NCBI RefSeq assembly: GCF_001895005.1
Contig: NZ_BCXH01000012.1
Coordinates: forward strand, 1-64,000
Source of the DNA: Rhodococcus yunnanensis NBRC 103083
Lineage (GTDB): Bacteria > Actinomycetota > Actinomycetes > Mycobacteriales > Mycobacteriaceae
Length of the DNA stretch: 64,000 nt
Direction: 5' to 3'
The position numbers were made by a program, and so were the translations under genes. Below, in pieces: positions 27,750-36,345 of this stretch; position 1 is the first letter of the stretch, and the number at the start of each line of letters is the position of its first letter. The notes beneath the pieces were generated by a model. The model made no database searches and was not told where the DNA came from. It saw nothing but the letters and a program-made list of their open reading frames with translations.

Positions 27750-28925
27750 GTGCGCGTGGCAATGATGACAAGGGAATATCCGCCTGAGGTGTACGGCGGC
27801 GCAGGTGTCCATGTGACCGAACTGGCGGCACAGTTGAAATCGCTGTGCGAGGTGGACATCCACTGCATGGGCGCCCCACGGGACACCGCGCAGGTCCACG
27901 ATCCGGATCCCGCACTCGCCGGCGCCAACGCCGCGTTGACGACGCTGTCCGCCGAACTGCGGATGGCAAACGCCGCGGCAGGTGCGGACGTGGTGCACTC
28001 ACACACCTGGTACACCGGCCTCGCCGGACATCTGGCAGCCGAACTGTACGGAGTGCCACACATTCTGACGGCCCACTCCCTCGAGCCGAGGCGACCGTGG
28101 AAGGCCGAGCAACTGGGCGGCGGCTACCGCATCTCGTCGTGGTCGGAGCGCAATGCCGTCGAGTACGCCGATGCCGTGATCGCAGTGAGCGAGGGTATGG
28201 CCAAGGACGTTCTCGACGCGTACCCGCGCCTGGACCCGAGCCGAATTCACGTGGTGCGCAACGGAATCGACACCTCGAACTGGCATTCCGGACCGGCTGC
28301 CGATCCGACGGATTCCGCACTGGCGGCAATCGGCGTCGACCCGAACAAGCCGATGGTCGCGTTCGTCGGCCGTATCACCAGACAGAAGGGCGTCGGGCAT
28401 CTTATCGCCGCTGCCCACCATTTCGATCCCTCGATCCAACTGGTCCTGTGCGCGGGCGCTCCCGACACTCCCGAGATCGCCGCAGAAACCGAACGCGCGG
28501 TTCACGATCTACAACAAACTCGCACCGGAGTCTTCTGGGTCCGCGAGATGCTGCCGACCGAGAAGATTCGCGAAATCCTCTCGGCCGCAGATGTCTTCGT
28601 GTGCCCTTCGGTGTACGAGCCCTTGGGTATCGTCAATCTCGAAGCGATGGCCGCGGAGACGGCAGTGGTGGCATCCGACGTCGGCGGCATCCCCGAGGTC
28701 GTGAACGACGGAATCACCGGCAGGCTCGTGCACTACAACTCGTACGAACCGCAGGTGTTCGAGGAGTCGCTCGCCGCAACCGTCAACGAGATCGCGCTCG
28801 ATCCGGCCACCGCGACGGCGATGGGCACGGCAGGCCGCGCGCGAGCCGTCGCCGAATTCTCCTGGGCCGCAATCGCACAGCAGACCATCGAGGTCTACGA
28901 GGCGGCGCTCGCGCGGCGCCGATGA
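27750..28925 (+). CDS. glgA: GlgA/GlgM-type glucosyltransferase (maltose-1-phosphate or glycogen synthase)
   Basis: The 391-residue GT4 glycosyltransferase starts RVAMMTREYPPEVYGGAGVH, the ADP-glucose-binding N-terminus of the actinobacterial enzyme. It has EPLGIVNLEAMA as the C-terminal nucleotide-sugar motif. In mycobacteria the homologue forms alpha-maltose-1-phosphate from ADP-glucose and glucose-1-phosphate for the GlgE glucan pathway. GTG at 27750 is chosen by homology; the frame is open to 27675. Confidence 0.9.
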   Translation: MRVAMMTREYPPEVYGGAGVHVTELAAQLKSLCEVDIHCMGAPRDTAQVHDPDPALAGANAALTTLSAELRMANAAAGADVVHSHTWYTGLAGHLAAELYGVPHILTAHSLEPRRPWKAEQLGGGYRISSWSERNAVEYADAVIAVSEGMAKDVLDAYPRLDPSRIHVVRNGIDTSNWHSGPAADPTDSALAAIGVDPNKPMVAFVGRITRQKGVGHLIAAAHHFDPSIQLVLCAGAPDTPEIAAETERAVHDLQQTRTGVFWVREMLPTEKIREILSAADVFVCPSVYEPLGIVNLEAMAAETAVVASDVGGIPEVVNDGITGRLVHYNSYEPQVFEESLAATVNEIALDPATATAMGTAGRARAVAEFSWAAIAQQTIEVYEAALARRR

Positions 28926-28932
28926 CGCGGAG

Positions 28933-29760
28933 TCAGAGCGCCCGATAGGTCCCGACGGTCACCGACGCCGTCACCTCGACAGTGTCCGGCAACTGTGCAA
29001 CGGCGGTGCGCCGAGGTGCGTCGGTGGTGTGCCGCGCCGACGGCCCCATCGCCACGAGCGCCTCGACGCTCGCGTGATCGAGCGACATCACGAATTCGAC
29101 GACACGGCGGTCCGCCTGCTCGAACCTGCCTGCCAGTGAATCACCGAGCCTGCGCGCCTTGTTCTCGTCGACCCCGATGAGTCCGAGAGCCGGCACCAAC
29201 TCCTGCTGGTGACGTGCGGTCGGCGTCACCACGACCAGTACGCCTTCGGGGCTCAGGACGCGGCGCAGTTCGCCTGCGTTACGCGGGGAGAAGACACACG
29301 TGACGGCGTCGACGGCGGATGCGCGGATTGGAAGGCCCTGCCACACATCGGCAACCACCGAGCCCAGACGTGGGTGCGCACGAGCGACGCGCCTGGCGGC
29401 TGCCTTGGATACATCGATGCCGATTCCGCGCGAACCTTCGGCACCATCGAGTACCGCTGCGAGGTAGTGCCCGGTGCCCGCCCCGACTTCCACGACCGTC
29501 GCGACCGCGCCCACTGCGTCGCACACGGCCGCGGAGATCGGCTGAAAGTGGCCCGCGTCGAGAAACTCCGCGCGCGCGGAGATCATCTCGGCGGAGTCTC
29601 CGGTGATCTTGCCTGCACCCCCGGATTGCAGACCGACGTAACCCTGCCGCGCGATGTCGAACGTGTGCCCTCGGTCGCACAGCAGCGACTTCTCTTCGGC
29701 GAAGTCCAGATCGGACCCGCAGACCGGGCAGATCAACAGCTCGATCACATCAGCAAGCAT
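28933..29760 (-). CDS. RlmA/RrmA-like 23S rRNA guanine-N1 methyltransferase
   Basis: The 275-residue protein has an N-terminal zinc-binding motif of the RrmA/TlrB type (Cys11, Cys14, Cys28, His32 in CPVCG and CDRGH), followed by HTFDIARQGYV. A Rossmann SAM domain has VVEVGAGTGHYL. Relatives methylate G745 or G748 in 23S rRNA hairpin 35. ATG at 29760 has AAAGG 9 nt upstream; a GTG two codons earlier is also possible. It converges on glgA (7 nt). Confidence 0.8.
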   Translation of the reverse strand: MLADVIELLICPVCGSDLDFAEEKSLLCDRGHTFDIARQGYVGLQSGGAGKITGDSAEMISARAEFLDAGHFQPISAAVCDAVGAVATVVEVGAGTGHYLAAVLDGAEGSRGIGIDVSKAAARRVARAHPRLGSVVADVWQGLPIRASAVDAVTCVFSPRNAGELRRVLSPEGVLVVVTPTARHQQELVPALGLIGVDENKARRLGDSLAGRFEQADRRVVEFVMSLDHASVEALVAMGPSARHTTDAPRRTAVAQLPDTVEVTASVTVGTYRAL

Positions 29761-29793
29761 CGCCACCCACCTTTCCCGACCCGCGCATCACAA

Positions 29794-29824
29794 AGCCCCG
29801 CCTGCCTGATCGGCATGCGGGGCT
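29794..29824 (-). terminator. Terminator after the DUF3117 gene
   Basis: AGCCCCGC (29794-29801) and GCGGGGCT (29817-29824) form an 8-bp stem around a 15-nt loop, which can itself pair partly. It lies 22 nt past the stop of the DUF3117 gene and upstream of the methyltransferase start. Confidence 0.65.
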
Positions 29825-29846
29825 CGGCGCAGAAATCAACGAGCAG

Positions 29847-30014
29847 TTAACCGGTGACGCCCTTCAATTCTTCTCCGAGTGCTGCTGCCTCATCGGGGGT
29901 GAGTTCGACGACGAGACGGCCACCACCTTCCAGCGGCACCCTCATTACGATCCCTCGTCCTTCTTTGGTTGCTTCGAGGGGACCGTCCCCGGTCCGGGGC
30001 TTCATCGCCGCCAT
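29847..30014 (-). CDS. DUF3117 small protein (Rv1211-like)
   Basis: The 55-residue protein has the strongly conserved family sequence AAMKPRTGDGPLEATKEGRG and RLVVELTPDEAAAL, typical of actinobacteria. ATG at 30014 has GGGAG 6 nt upstream; the longer open frame to 30062 lacks conservation. Function is unknown. Its position between glgA and tag matches mycobacteria, and it has its own terminator. Confidence 0.85.
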   Translation of the reverse strand: MAAMKPRTGDGPLEATKEGRGIVMRVPLEGGGRLVVELTPDEAAALGEELKGVTG

Positions 30015-30112
30015 CCTCTGCTCCCTCCAGATCTGCGCCACTCGTGCATGCGCGTCGGCCAAAAAAGATGTTCTCGCCGCGGGGCGACGAGGTTCTTGAC
30101 ACCTATTCTTCC

Positions 30113-30718
30113 CTATCGAGACCGATACCGGGAACTGGAGTCGGTATTCGGTGCCTCGACTAGGCAGCCGGACAGGTGATCGTCCACCATTCCGGTGGCC
30201 TGCATCAACGCATAGGCCGTGGTGGGGCCGAAGAATTTGATCCCGCGCCGCTTCAGTTCCTTGGCCATCGCGATCGACTCCGCAGTGGTCGCGGGCACTT
30301 CCGATATGTCACGGAGCCGCTGCGCGCGCGGCGGCGGCGCAAAGGACCACAACACGGAGTCGAGGTCCGGCGCCATCTCCAGCACAACGCGGGCGTTGGC
30401 GATCGCTGCCACGATCTTCGCCCGATTTCGTACGATCGACTTCTCTGCCATGAGGCGCTCGACATCCGCATCGTCGAAGCGCGCGACCTTCTCGGGATCG
30501 AATCCGGCGAAGGCAGACCTGAAGCTCTCGCGTTTACGAAGGATCGTGATCCAGGACAGCCCCGACTGGAACGCTTCGAGACACAGCCGCTCGTACAGTG
30601 CGTCCCTGCCATGGAGCTCTCTGCCCCACTCCGTGTCGTGATAACTCCGATACAGCTCGTCGTCTCCGGCTCCCCATGGACATCGGAGCTTGCCATCGGG
30701 ACCAGGTATCGCTGTCAC
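30113..30718 (-). CDS. tag: 3-methyladenine DNA glycosylase I (Tag)
   Basis: The 201-residue enzyme removes 3-methyladenine from alkylated DNA in base-excision repair. It has RCPWG near the N-terminus and HLSGCLV near the C-terminus, which hold the zinc ligands of Tag, plus the SYHDTEWG segment. The GTG start at 30718 overlaps the stop of the upstream gene (GTGA). Confidence 0.92.
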   Translation of the reverse strand: MTAIPGPDGKLRCPWGAGDDELYRSYHDTEWGRELHGRDALYERLCLEAFQSGLSWITILRKRESFRSAFAGFDPEKVARFDDADVERLMAEKSIVRNRAKIVAAIANARVVLEMAPDLDSVLWSFAPPPRAQRLRDISEVPATTAESIAMAKELKRRGIKFFGPTTAYALMQATGMVDDHLSGCLVEAPNTDSSSRYRSR

Positions 30719-31017
30719 TGCTCGTCGCGGTCGTCGTCGCGGTCGGGTTCGAGCCGAGATCTCAGCAGGTCGATCTCCGCGCCGAGACGGTCGAGAGCCC
30801 AATCGACCTCACTCGGCTTGTACCCGCGCAGAGTCTGCTGGAACTTGAGGACCCGGACATCGTCTCCGGTCACACCGTCGGCAGGCAATACCGTCGCGGT
30901 CGTGCCCTCCGGCAGTGGTTCGAGCTGCTCACCGCGTCCGAAGACAGCACTCGCCACAAAGAAGAGCAGGGCTGCGATGACGGCAATGATGACGACGTAC
31001 AACAGGAGCGTCAGCAT
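30715..31017 (-). CDS. Small membrane protein with DivIVA-like segment (Rv1209-like)
   Basis: The 100-residue protein has an N-terminal membrane helix (residues 2-25) and a C-terminal segment, VLKFQQTLRGYKPSEVDWAL, resembling the DivIVA/cell-pole N-terminal motif, followed by an acidic tail. Function is unknown; membrane anchoring of a polar or septal complex is a guess. It is coupled to tag by a GTGA overlap and lies 29 nt after gpgS. Confidence 0.8.
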   Translation of the reverse strand: MLTLLLYVVIIAVIAALLFFVASAVFGRGEQLEPLPEGTTATVLPADGVTGDDVRVLKFQQTLRGYKPSEVDWALDRLGAEIDLLRSRLEPDRDDDRDEQ

Positions 31018-31046
31018 CGCTAGATCGTCTCACGCAGCCCCGCCCG

Positions 31047-31979
31047 TCACACGTGCAAGGTGTTGATCGCGGGCCGATCGGCCAACGACACCTGGGTCGA
31101 GAACGGTACGAACGAATCACCGTCGACACGGAACTGCAGCAGTCCCGCACCGGAATCGACCATCCCGCAGCGGCCGAGCATGGTGCCGACGATCTGGCGA
31201 CTCATCGCCCCCAACTCGACCAACGGACGGTTTCGATGCTTGCGAACACCGAGATTGACCTGCCCGATAGCGTTCAGACCGAGCCGGTCGTACGTATCGA
31301 GCAGCAGCCCGATCTCGACGCCGTACCCGGGTGCGAACGGCACCGCGGACAACAGCTCCCTGGTGCCCGCGTATTCACCACCGAGCGGCTGGATGACTCC
31401 GGTCAGCTCGGGACGCATCGCAGCGAGCAGTGGTCGTGCGACGAGTTCGGTGACCCTGCCGCCGCCGTTCGCGTCCTCGGTGCCCGACGTGCGCAGCGGG
31501 CGACGGTAGTAGCCCTTCACCAGATGGATGCCGTCGCCCATCAGCAGCGGGCCGAGAAGCTTCGGGACGAACGCGGGATCCGGATTGATCAGATCGGAGT
31601 CGACGAACGCGATGAGATCACCCGTCGACGCCGCAACCGATCGCCACAGCACCTCACCCTTCCCTGCCACCGGGTCGAGACCGGGTATCGCTTCCTCGCG
31701 GGTGATGACACGAGCGCCCGCAGCGGTCGCCCGTTCGGCTGTCGCGTCGGTCGAACCGGAGTCGAGCACGATCAACTCGTCGACGAGACCGCCCAGTAGA
31801 GGATGAATGGTGTCGACCACCGCAGCGACGGTCTCCTCCTCGTCGAGTGCGGGCAGCACCACCGAGACCGTGCGGCCTCCCTTGGCGGCCTCGAGCTCCG
31901 CCAGAGACCACGCCGGGGCATCCCAGCTGTTGGTGTCCGCCCATGATGTCGTCACCGATGTCGGGTCGGCAAGAGTCAT
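31047..31979 (-). CDS. gpgS: Glucosyl-3-phosphoglycerate synthase GpgS
   Basis: The 310-residue GT-A glycosyltransferase transfers glucose from a nucleotide sugar to 3-phosphoglycerate, the first step of methylglucose lipopolysaccharide synthesis. It shows VVLPALDEEETV at the N-terminus, ELIVLDSGSTDAT, the metal-binding FVDSDLIN and the acceptor-site region GQVNLGVRKHRN. ATG at 31979 overlaps the folP2 stop by 4 nt, so the two are translationally coupled as in mycobacteria. Confidence 0.93.
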   Translation of the reverse strand: MTLADPTSVTTSWADTNSWDAPAWSLAELEAAKGGRTVSVVLPALDEEETVAAVVDTIHPLLGGLVDELIVLDSGSTDATAERATAAGARVITREEAIPGLDPVAGKGEVLWRSVAASTGDLIAFVDSDLINPDPAFVPKLLGPLLMGDGIHLVKGYYRRPLRTSGTEDANGGGRVTELVARPLLAAMRPELTGVIQPLGGEYAGTRELLSAVPFAPGYGVEIGLLLDTYDRLGLNAIGQVNLGVRKHRNRPLVELGAMSRQIVGTMLGRCGMVDSGAGLLQFRVDGDSFVPFSTQVSLADRPAINTLHV

Positions 31980-32836
31980 GCCAGCCCCCTGACCGTCCGA
32001 GCTGGAGCCCGTGTTCCCTGTATTGCCGCAACCATGTCGACGACTCTTCTGGTCGACGCAACCTCGTGCACCCGGAACATTCGGGCGCCGCCTGCTGCGG
32101 CCAATGCTGTCGCTGCCAATGTTCCCTCCAACCGGTCGGCGAGTTCTACACCTAGAGTCTCCCCGATAAAGTCCTTGTTGCTCAGCGCCATGAGCACTGG
32201 CCATCCGGTGTTTACAAGAACGTCCACGCGACGCAACAACTCGAGCCCGTGGAAGGTGTTCTTTCCGAAATCGTGGGTCGGATCGATCAGAATCGAGTCC
32301 GTCCGAACTCCGGCCGCGACTGCTTTTTCGGCCGCCGCGGTCACTTCGGCAACAACATCGGCCACGGCGTCGTCGTACCGAACACGATGCGGACGCGTCC
32401 GAGGCGCGGCCCCTCCGGTATGGGAGCAGACGATGCCGACTCCCTCCGCCCCGGCAACGCCGACCAGATCGGGATCGGCTCCTGCCCATGTGTCGTTGAT
32501 CATGTCGGCGCCGACGCCACATGCGAGTCTGGCCACCTCGCTGCGCCACGTGTCGACACTGATCAACAGCTCCGGATAGTGCTCACGGATCGCCTCGACG
32601 AACGGGATCACCCGGCGGATCTCCTCGGCAGAGTCGACCGTGGCGCCTGGACCTGCTTTGACTCCCCCGATGTCGACCATGTCGGCACCCTCGGCGACGG
32701 CCCGATGCACCGACGCCATCGCCGCTTCGTCGCTGAAATTGGCGCCCTTGTCGTAGAACGAGTCGGGGGTGCGGTTGACGATCGCCATCACGAGTGCGCG
32801 ATCGTCGGCCACCGGCTTGCCGCAGAGGGTGCTCAT
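31976..32836 (-). CDS. folP2: FolP2, dihydropteroate-synthase-like protein
   Basis: The 286-residue TIM-barrel protein keeps MAIVNRTPDSFYDKG and ISVDTWRSEVAR of DHPS. The family GESTRPG loop is replaced by GVKAGPG, and DPTHDFGKNTFHG replaces the usual pterin-site DPGxGFGK. Mycobacterial FolP2 is regarded as lacking DHPS activity, and the changed loop supports the same here. Coupling to gpgS on one side and to the SnoaL-like gene on the other (both 4-nt overlaps) points to a role with glucosylglycerate synthesis rather than folate. Confidence 0.85.
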   Translation of the reverse strand: MSTLCGKPVADDRALVMAIVNRTPDSFYDKGANFSDEAAMASVHRAVAEGADMVDIGGVKAGPGATVDSAEEIRRVIPFVEAIREHYPELLISVDTWRSEVARLACGVGADMINDTWAGADPDLVGVAGAEGVGIVCSHTGGAAPRTRPHRVRYDDAVADVVAEVTAAAEKAVAAGVRTDSILIDPTHDFGKNTFHGLELLRRVDVLVNTGWPVLMALSNKDFIGETLGVELADRLEGTLAATALAAAGGARMFRVHEVASTRRVVDMVAAIQGTRAPARTVRGLA

Positions 32837-33270
32837 GAATCCATAGTGGCATTCCCGCCGACGAGTCGAAGCCTCACGGCGTCCGCACCCACATTGGCCC
32901 AATGCCGCGTGCCACGGCCACGCTCGTCCAGTTCGATCACATGGAACTGCTCGATCGTCACCGCGCGGCCGTCCGCCGGAATCCCGAACAGCGGCGTGCC
33001 GGTATGGGTTCCCCGCATCTCGACCCGCGCGGCCACCCGATAGTCCTCCCCGAAGAGATCCCCGACGGCGACCGCGAGATCGGGCATGGCGGAACGAAAC
33101 ATCCCGATCGCACCCTTCAGATGCGCTGCCATATCCGGTTCGTCGTCGCCGAACGCATGTCGGTCCACCGCCGTGGGAGCGAGCGCCGCGTCGACGACCG
33201 ATAGATCGCCTCGCCCGAATCCGTCCTCGAAGACCTTCCTGACTCGTACCTTCGCCTGTTGGAGATCCAC
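32833..33270 (-). CDS. SnoaL-like polyketide-cyclase-fold protein
   Basis: The 145-residue protein has the SnoaL/ester-cyclase cone-fold pattern (VFEDGFGRGDLSVVDAALAP, then AVTIEQFHVIELDERG). It may be an enzyme or a ligand-binding protein; the substrate is unknown. GTG at 33270 is chosen for GAGG 5 nt upstream; GTG at 33297 is an alternative. It heads a leftward operon with folP2, gpgS, the DivIVA-like gene and tag, and is divergent from the TetR gene, which may control it. Confidence 0.7.
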   Translation of the reverse strand: MDLQQAKVRVRKVFEDGFGRGDLSVVDAALAPTAVDRHAFGDDEPDMAAHLKGAIGMFRSAMPDLAVAVGDLFGEDYRVAARVEMRGTHTGTPLFGIPADGRAVTIEQFHVIELDERGRGTRHWANVGADAVRLRLVGGNATMDS

Positions 33271-33290
33271 GACGCCCTCGATTCGTTCAA

Positions 33291-33318
33291 GTGACACTCG
33301 GATGAATGCATATATAGT
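33291..33318 (+). promoter_or_regulatory. Promoter of the TetR gene, possibly leaderless
   Basis: GTGACA (33291-33296, five of six matches to the -35 consensus) is separated by 16 bp from TATAGT (33313-33318, a strong -10). Transcription would start near 33325, at or just before the GTG codon at 33326, predicting a leaderless mRNA. The palindrome AGTGACACT (33290-33298) overlaps the -35 and could be the repressor operator. Confidence 0.55.
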
Positions 33319-33325
33319 GAGGCCG

Positions 33326-33976
33326 GTGAGCGACGACGTCAAGAGGAGCTACAACTCCGCACTCCGACGGGAGCAGGCCGAGGCCACCCGGCTACGCATC
33401 ATCCGATCGGCACGCACGCTGTTCCTCGAACGCGGCTTCGCCAAGACCTCGGTACCCGCCATCGCAGCAGCCGCCGAAGTATCGGCCGACACGATCTATC
33501 ACGTGTTCACGAACAAACGCACGTTGCTCGAGCAGCTCGTCGGCCTCGACATCGGCGGCGACGAGGACCCGACGCCCATCATGGAGAGACCGCCGGCACT
33601 TGCCGTGCGTGACGCCGCCGATCAGCGCACACAGATCCATCTGTTCGCGGCCGGCATCGCTCAGCAGGTCGCGCGCATACGGCCGGTCGACGACATCCTC
33701 ATCGGTGCTGCGGCCGTAGATTCTTCGATCGCAGAACTGCGCTCGGACATCCAGGATCGCCAACGCAGGTCAGCGATGACACGAATCGCGTCGTGGATCG
33801 CCGAACGGGGGCCATTGGCCGTCGACATCGAGACCGCAGGAACGACCATCTGGTCGTTGACCAGCCCGGAGATGCACCGAATGCTGTGCGATCGCTCGGG
33901 CTGGTCGACGGATCGGTATGCGCACTGGCTCACGCACACCCTCACCTCTGTACTGCTGGGAGAGCCGAGCAGCTAA
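33326..33976 (+). CDS. TetR family transcriptional regulator
   Basis: The 216-residue protein has an N-terminal TetR DNA-binding domain (about residues 17-62: IIRSARTLFLERGF, then VPAIAAAAEVSADTIYHVF) and a divergent ligand-binding domain. GTG at 33326 sits directly after a -10 element; ATG at 33302 would lie upstream of that element and is less likely. Its last 4 nt overlap the convergent fadD6 stop. Candidate targets are itself, the divergent SnoaL-folP2-gpgS operon and fadD6. Confidence 0.85.
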   Translation: MSDDVKRSYNSALRREQAEATRLRIIRSARTLFLERGFAKTSVPAIAAAAEVSADTIYHVFTNKRTLLEQLVGLDIGGDEDPTPIMERPPALAVRDAADQRTQIHLFAAGIAQQVARIRPVDDILIGAAAVDSSIAELRSDIQDRQRRSAMTRIASWIAERGPLAVDIETAGTTIWSLTSPEMHRMLCDRSGWSTDRYAHWLTHTLTSVLLGEPSS

Positions 33977-35748
33977 CCCTTGGGCGCCTTGCCTGCCGCC
34001 ACCTCGTCGACGTAGCCGTCGTAGGCCTTGTCGTAACCGCCGGAGCGCCCACGCAGAACGTAGAGCTCACTGTCGGAGTCGTCGCCGTACCCCAGCTTGC
34101 GCAAAGCGACCTTCTGGCTCTTGAACGTCGAGGTCTGCTCGAGGCTGTCGACCACGCGGACGAACAGCGGTACCGCATACGCGGGAAGTTTGTCGTAGAG
34201 ATGCTCGGCGACTGCCTTGCCGTCGAACGACTCCCCGTCTCGCAGCGTGAGAGCAGCCATTCCGGCCTTGCCGTCCGTTCCGTCGATGTCGACGCCGTAG
34301 ACGACGGCCCCGTCGACCGAGGAGTGCCCGCCGAGAGCACCTTCGACCTGAGTCGTCGCAACGTTCTCGCCCTTCCAGCGGAAGGTGTCGCCGAGCCGGT
34401 CGACGAAGGCGACGTGCAGCCAGCCCTGCTTGCGAACCAGGTCGCCGGTGTCGAACCAGCAGTCCCCGTCCTTGAACCCGTCACGAACGAGTTTCTTCTC
34501 GGAGGCGTCGTCGTCGGAGTAGCCGTCGAACGGAGCGCGGTCGGTGACCTTGGACAGCAGTAGCCCTACCTCGCCGGTGCCGACTCGTTGCAGCTTGCCG
34601 TTCTTGCCACGCTTGGCCTTGCCGCTCTCCTCGTCGTATTCGACGACGGCGTACGGCAGCGGACAGACCCCCGCGGTCTTCTTCACGTTGAGCGCGTTGA
34701 CGAACGCGATGTTGCACTCGCTCGCACCGTAGAACTCGGCGACGCGCTCGATGCCGAACCGCTCGGTGAACTCCTCCCAGATCTCCGGGCGCAATCCGTT
34801 GCCGACGACGAGCTTGATCGTGTTGTCACGATCGGAGTCCTTCTTCGGCTGCGTCAGCAGATAGCGACACAGTTCACCGATGTAGGTGAACGCAGTCGCC
34901 TTGTTGACGCGAACGTCCGCCCAGAAATTGCTGACCGAGAACTGTTTCCCGATGGCCATCGTGGCGCCGCCCGCCAGCACCGAGGACAGCGTCACCGTCA
35001 ACGCGTTGTTGTGATAAAGCGGCAGGCAGCAGTAGATGACGTCGTCGCCGCGCAGGCGGACACCCATGCTGCCGAGACCGGACATGGACTTGAGCCAGCG
35101 GAAATGACTCATCAAGCTGGCCTTCGGCATACCCGTCGTACCGGAGGTGAAGATGTAGAACGCCTTCTCCTTGGCCTGGATCTCGGCGGTGACGGCCAGA
35201 TTGCCTGCGTCCTGCTCGTCGGCGCGTGCGGTGAGCTCCTTCAGCGGAAGCACTGTGCGCGCCTGCGGTTCTCCGTCGAGCGAATCGAGCGCCTCCTGCG
35301 CGTCCTCGTCGAGCACGAGTACGGCGGCGTCGAGGATTCCCAGGCTGTGCGCGAGGACATCGCCGCGCTGGTTGTAGTTGAGCATTCCCGCAGTCGCGCC
35401 GAGCTTCACCGCCGCCAGTGCGGCGAACAGGGCCTCGGGGCGGTTCTTGCTGAGAACGCCCACGACGTCCCCTCGCTTCACCCCCGAGTCGATGAACACC
35501 CGGGCATACCTGTTGACGAGCGCGTTCGCGTCGGCATACGACGTCGACACGCCCTCGAACCGCACGAACGGGTGGTCGCCGCGCTTGGCTGCAGCATCCT
35601 GGAAGACCGACCCGATCGATACCGTGTGGTCCGGCTTACGAGCGAAGCCGGCGAGCCCGCGCAGCAGACTCGGCACCTCGGTCACCATCTTCGGCAACGC
35701 GACCGCGAGGTCGGTCACACCAATCTTCTGGCGGGCGTCGACAGCCAT
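33973..35748 (-). CDS. fadD6: Long-chain acyl-CoA synthetase FadD6
   Basis: The 591-residue AMP-forming ligase activates long-chain fatty acids with ATP and CoA. It has the phosphate-binding motif YIFTSGTTGMPK, the EFYGASECN motif, WFDTGDLVRKQGW and a C-terminal domain with FRWKGENVATTQVE. Length and organisation match FATP-like FadD6 of mycobacteria, including its position next to folP2. GGGGAG precedes the ATG. A 14-bp palindrome upstream may be an operator. Confidence 0.92.
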   Translation of the reverse strand: MAVDARQKIGVTDLAVALPKMVTEVPSLLRGLAGFARKPDHTVSIGSVFQDAAAKRGDHPFVRFEGVSTSYADANALVNRYARVFIDSGVKRGDVVGVLSKNRPEALFAALAAVKLGATAGMLNYNQRGDVLAHSLGILDAAVLVLDEDAQEALDSLDGEPQARTVLPLKELTARADEQDAGNLAVTAEIQAKEKAFYIFTSGTTGMPKASLMSHFRWLKSMSGLGSMGVRLRGDDVIYCCLPLYHNNALTVTLSSVLAGGATMAIGKQFSVSNFWADVRVNKATAFTYIGELCRYLLTQPKKDSDRDNTIKLVVGNGLRPEIWEEFTERFGIERVAEFYGASECNIAFVNALNVKKTAGVCPLPYAVVEYDEESGKAKRGKNGKLQRVGTGEVGLLLSKVTDRAPFDGYSDDDASEKKLVRDGFKDGDCWFDTGDLVRKQGWLHVAFVDRLGDTFRWKGENVATTQVEGALGGHSSVDGAVVYGVDIDGTDGKAGMAALTLRDGESFDGKAVAEHLYDKLPAYAVPLFVRVVDSLEQTSTFKSQKVALRKLGYGDDSDSELYVLRGRSGGYDKAYDGYVDEVAAGKAPKG

Positions 35749-35778
35749 GAACTCCCCTTATGTCCGATGTGAGATCTG

Positions 35779-36345
35779 TTACCTTACTCCAGAGTAACCT
35801 TCTCCCTCGGCGGGCGAGCACGCATCGAGCGCTTCGGTCACCGTCGACGTTCTGACCAGCGCGTCCAAGGCACGCTGCTGCACGAACCCTGTGGACGACA
35901 GACCGTCGATCCACGCCAGCAGCCCGCTGTAGTGATCGACCGGGTCGAGCAGCACGACGGGCTTGTCGTGCATGCCGAGGTACCCGGCCGTCCAGGTCTC
36001 GAACAATTCCTCCAGGGTGCCGATGCCGCCGGGAAGGGTGATGAACGCGTCGGCGCGATCCTCCATCACCTTCTTCCGTTCGCGCATGGTGTCGGTGACG
36101 ATGAGCTCGTCGGCGTCGACGTCGGCGACCTCACGATGCACGAGCGCCTTCGGGATGACACCGATGGTGAACGCGCCCGCCGCACGAGCTGCTTCGGCGA
36201 CCGCGCCCATCATCGAGACGTTGCCGCCTCCGGACACCAATTGCCAACCGCGACGGCCGATCTCGGTTCCCAGCTCGCGTGCCAGCTCGATGAACGACTC
36301 GTCCACCGGTCCGGACGCGCAATAGACACACACACTTCGAGTCAC
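35779..36345 (-). CDS. LOG family protein (cytokinin riboside 5'-monophosphate phosphoribohydrolase type)
   Basis: The 188-residue Rossmann protein has SVCVYCASG at the N-terminus, SGGGNVSMMGAVAEAA and the catalytic PGGIGTLEE motif. LOG enzymes hydrolyse N6-modified AMP to free base; in mycobacteria the Rv1205 homologue releases cytokinins. The length matches that homologue and it likewise adjoins fadD6. GTG at 36345 overlaps the stop of the upstream LOG gene (GTGA). Confidence 0.85.
   Translation of the reverse strand: MTRSVCVYCASGPVDESFIELARELGTEIGRRGWQLVSGGGNVSMMGAVAEAARAAGAFTIGVIPKALVHREVADVDADELIVTDTMRERKKVMEDRADAFITLPGGIGTLEELFETWTAGYLGMHDKPVVLLDPVDHYSGLLAWIDGLSSTGFVQQRALDALVRTSTVTEALDACSPAEGEGYSGVR
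35784..35797. promoter_or_regulatory. Candidate TetR-type operator upstream of fadD6
   Basis: TTACTC (35784-35789) and GAGTAA (35792-35797) form a palindrome with a 2-nt centre, 36 nt upstream of the fadD6 start. It overlaps the final codons of the LOG gene. Palindromes of this shape are typical of TetR-family repressors of fatty-acid genes; assignment to the local TetR gene is inference. Confidence 0.4.
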
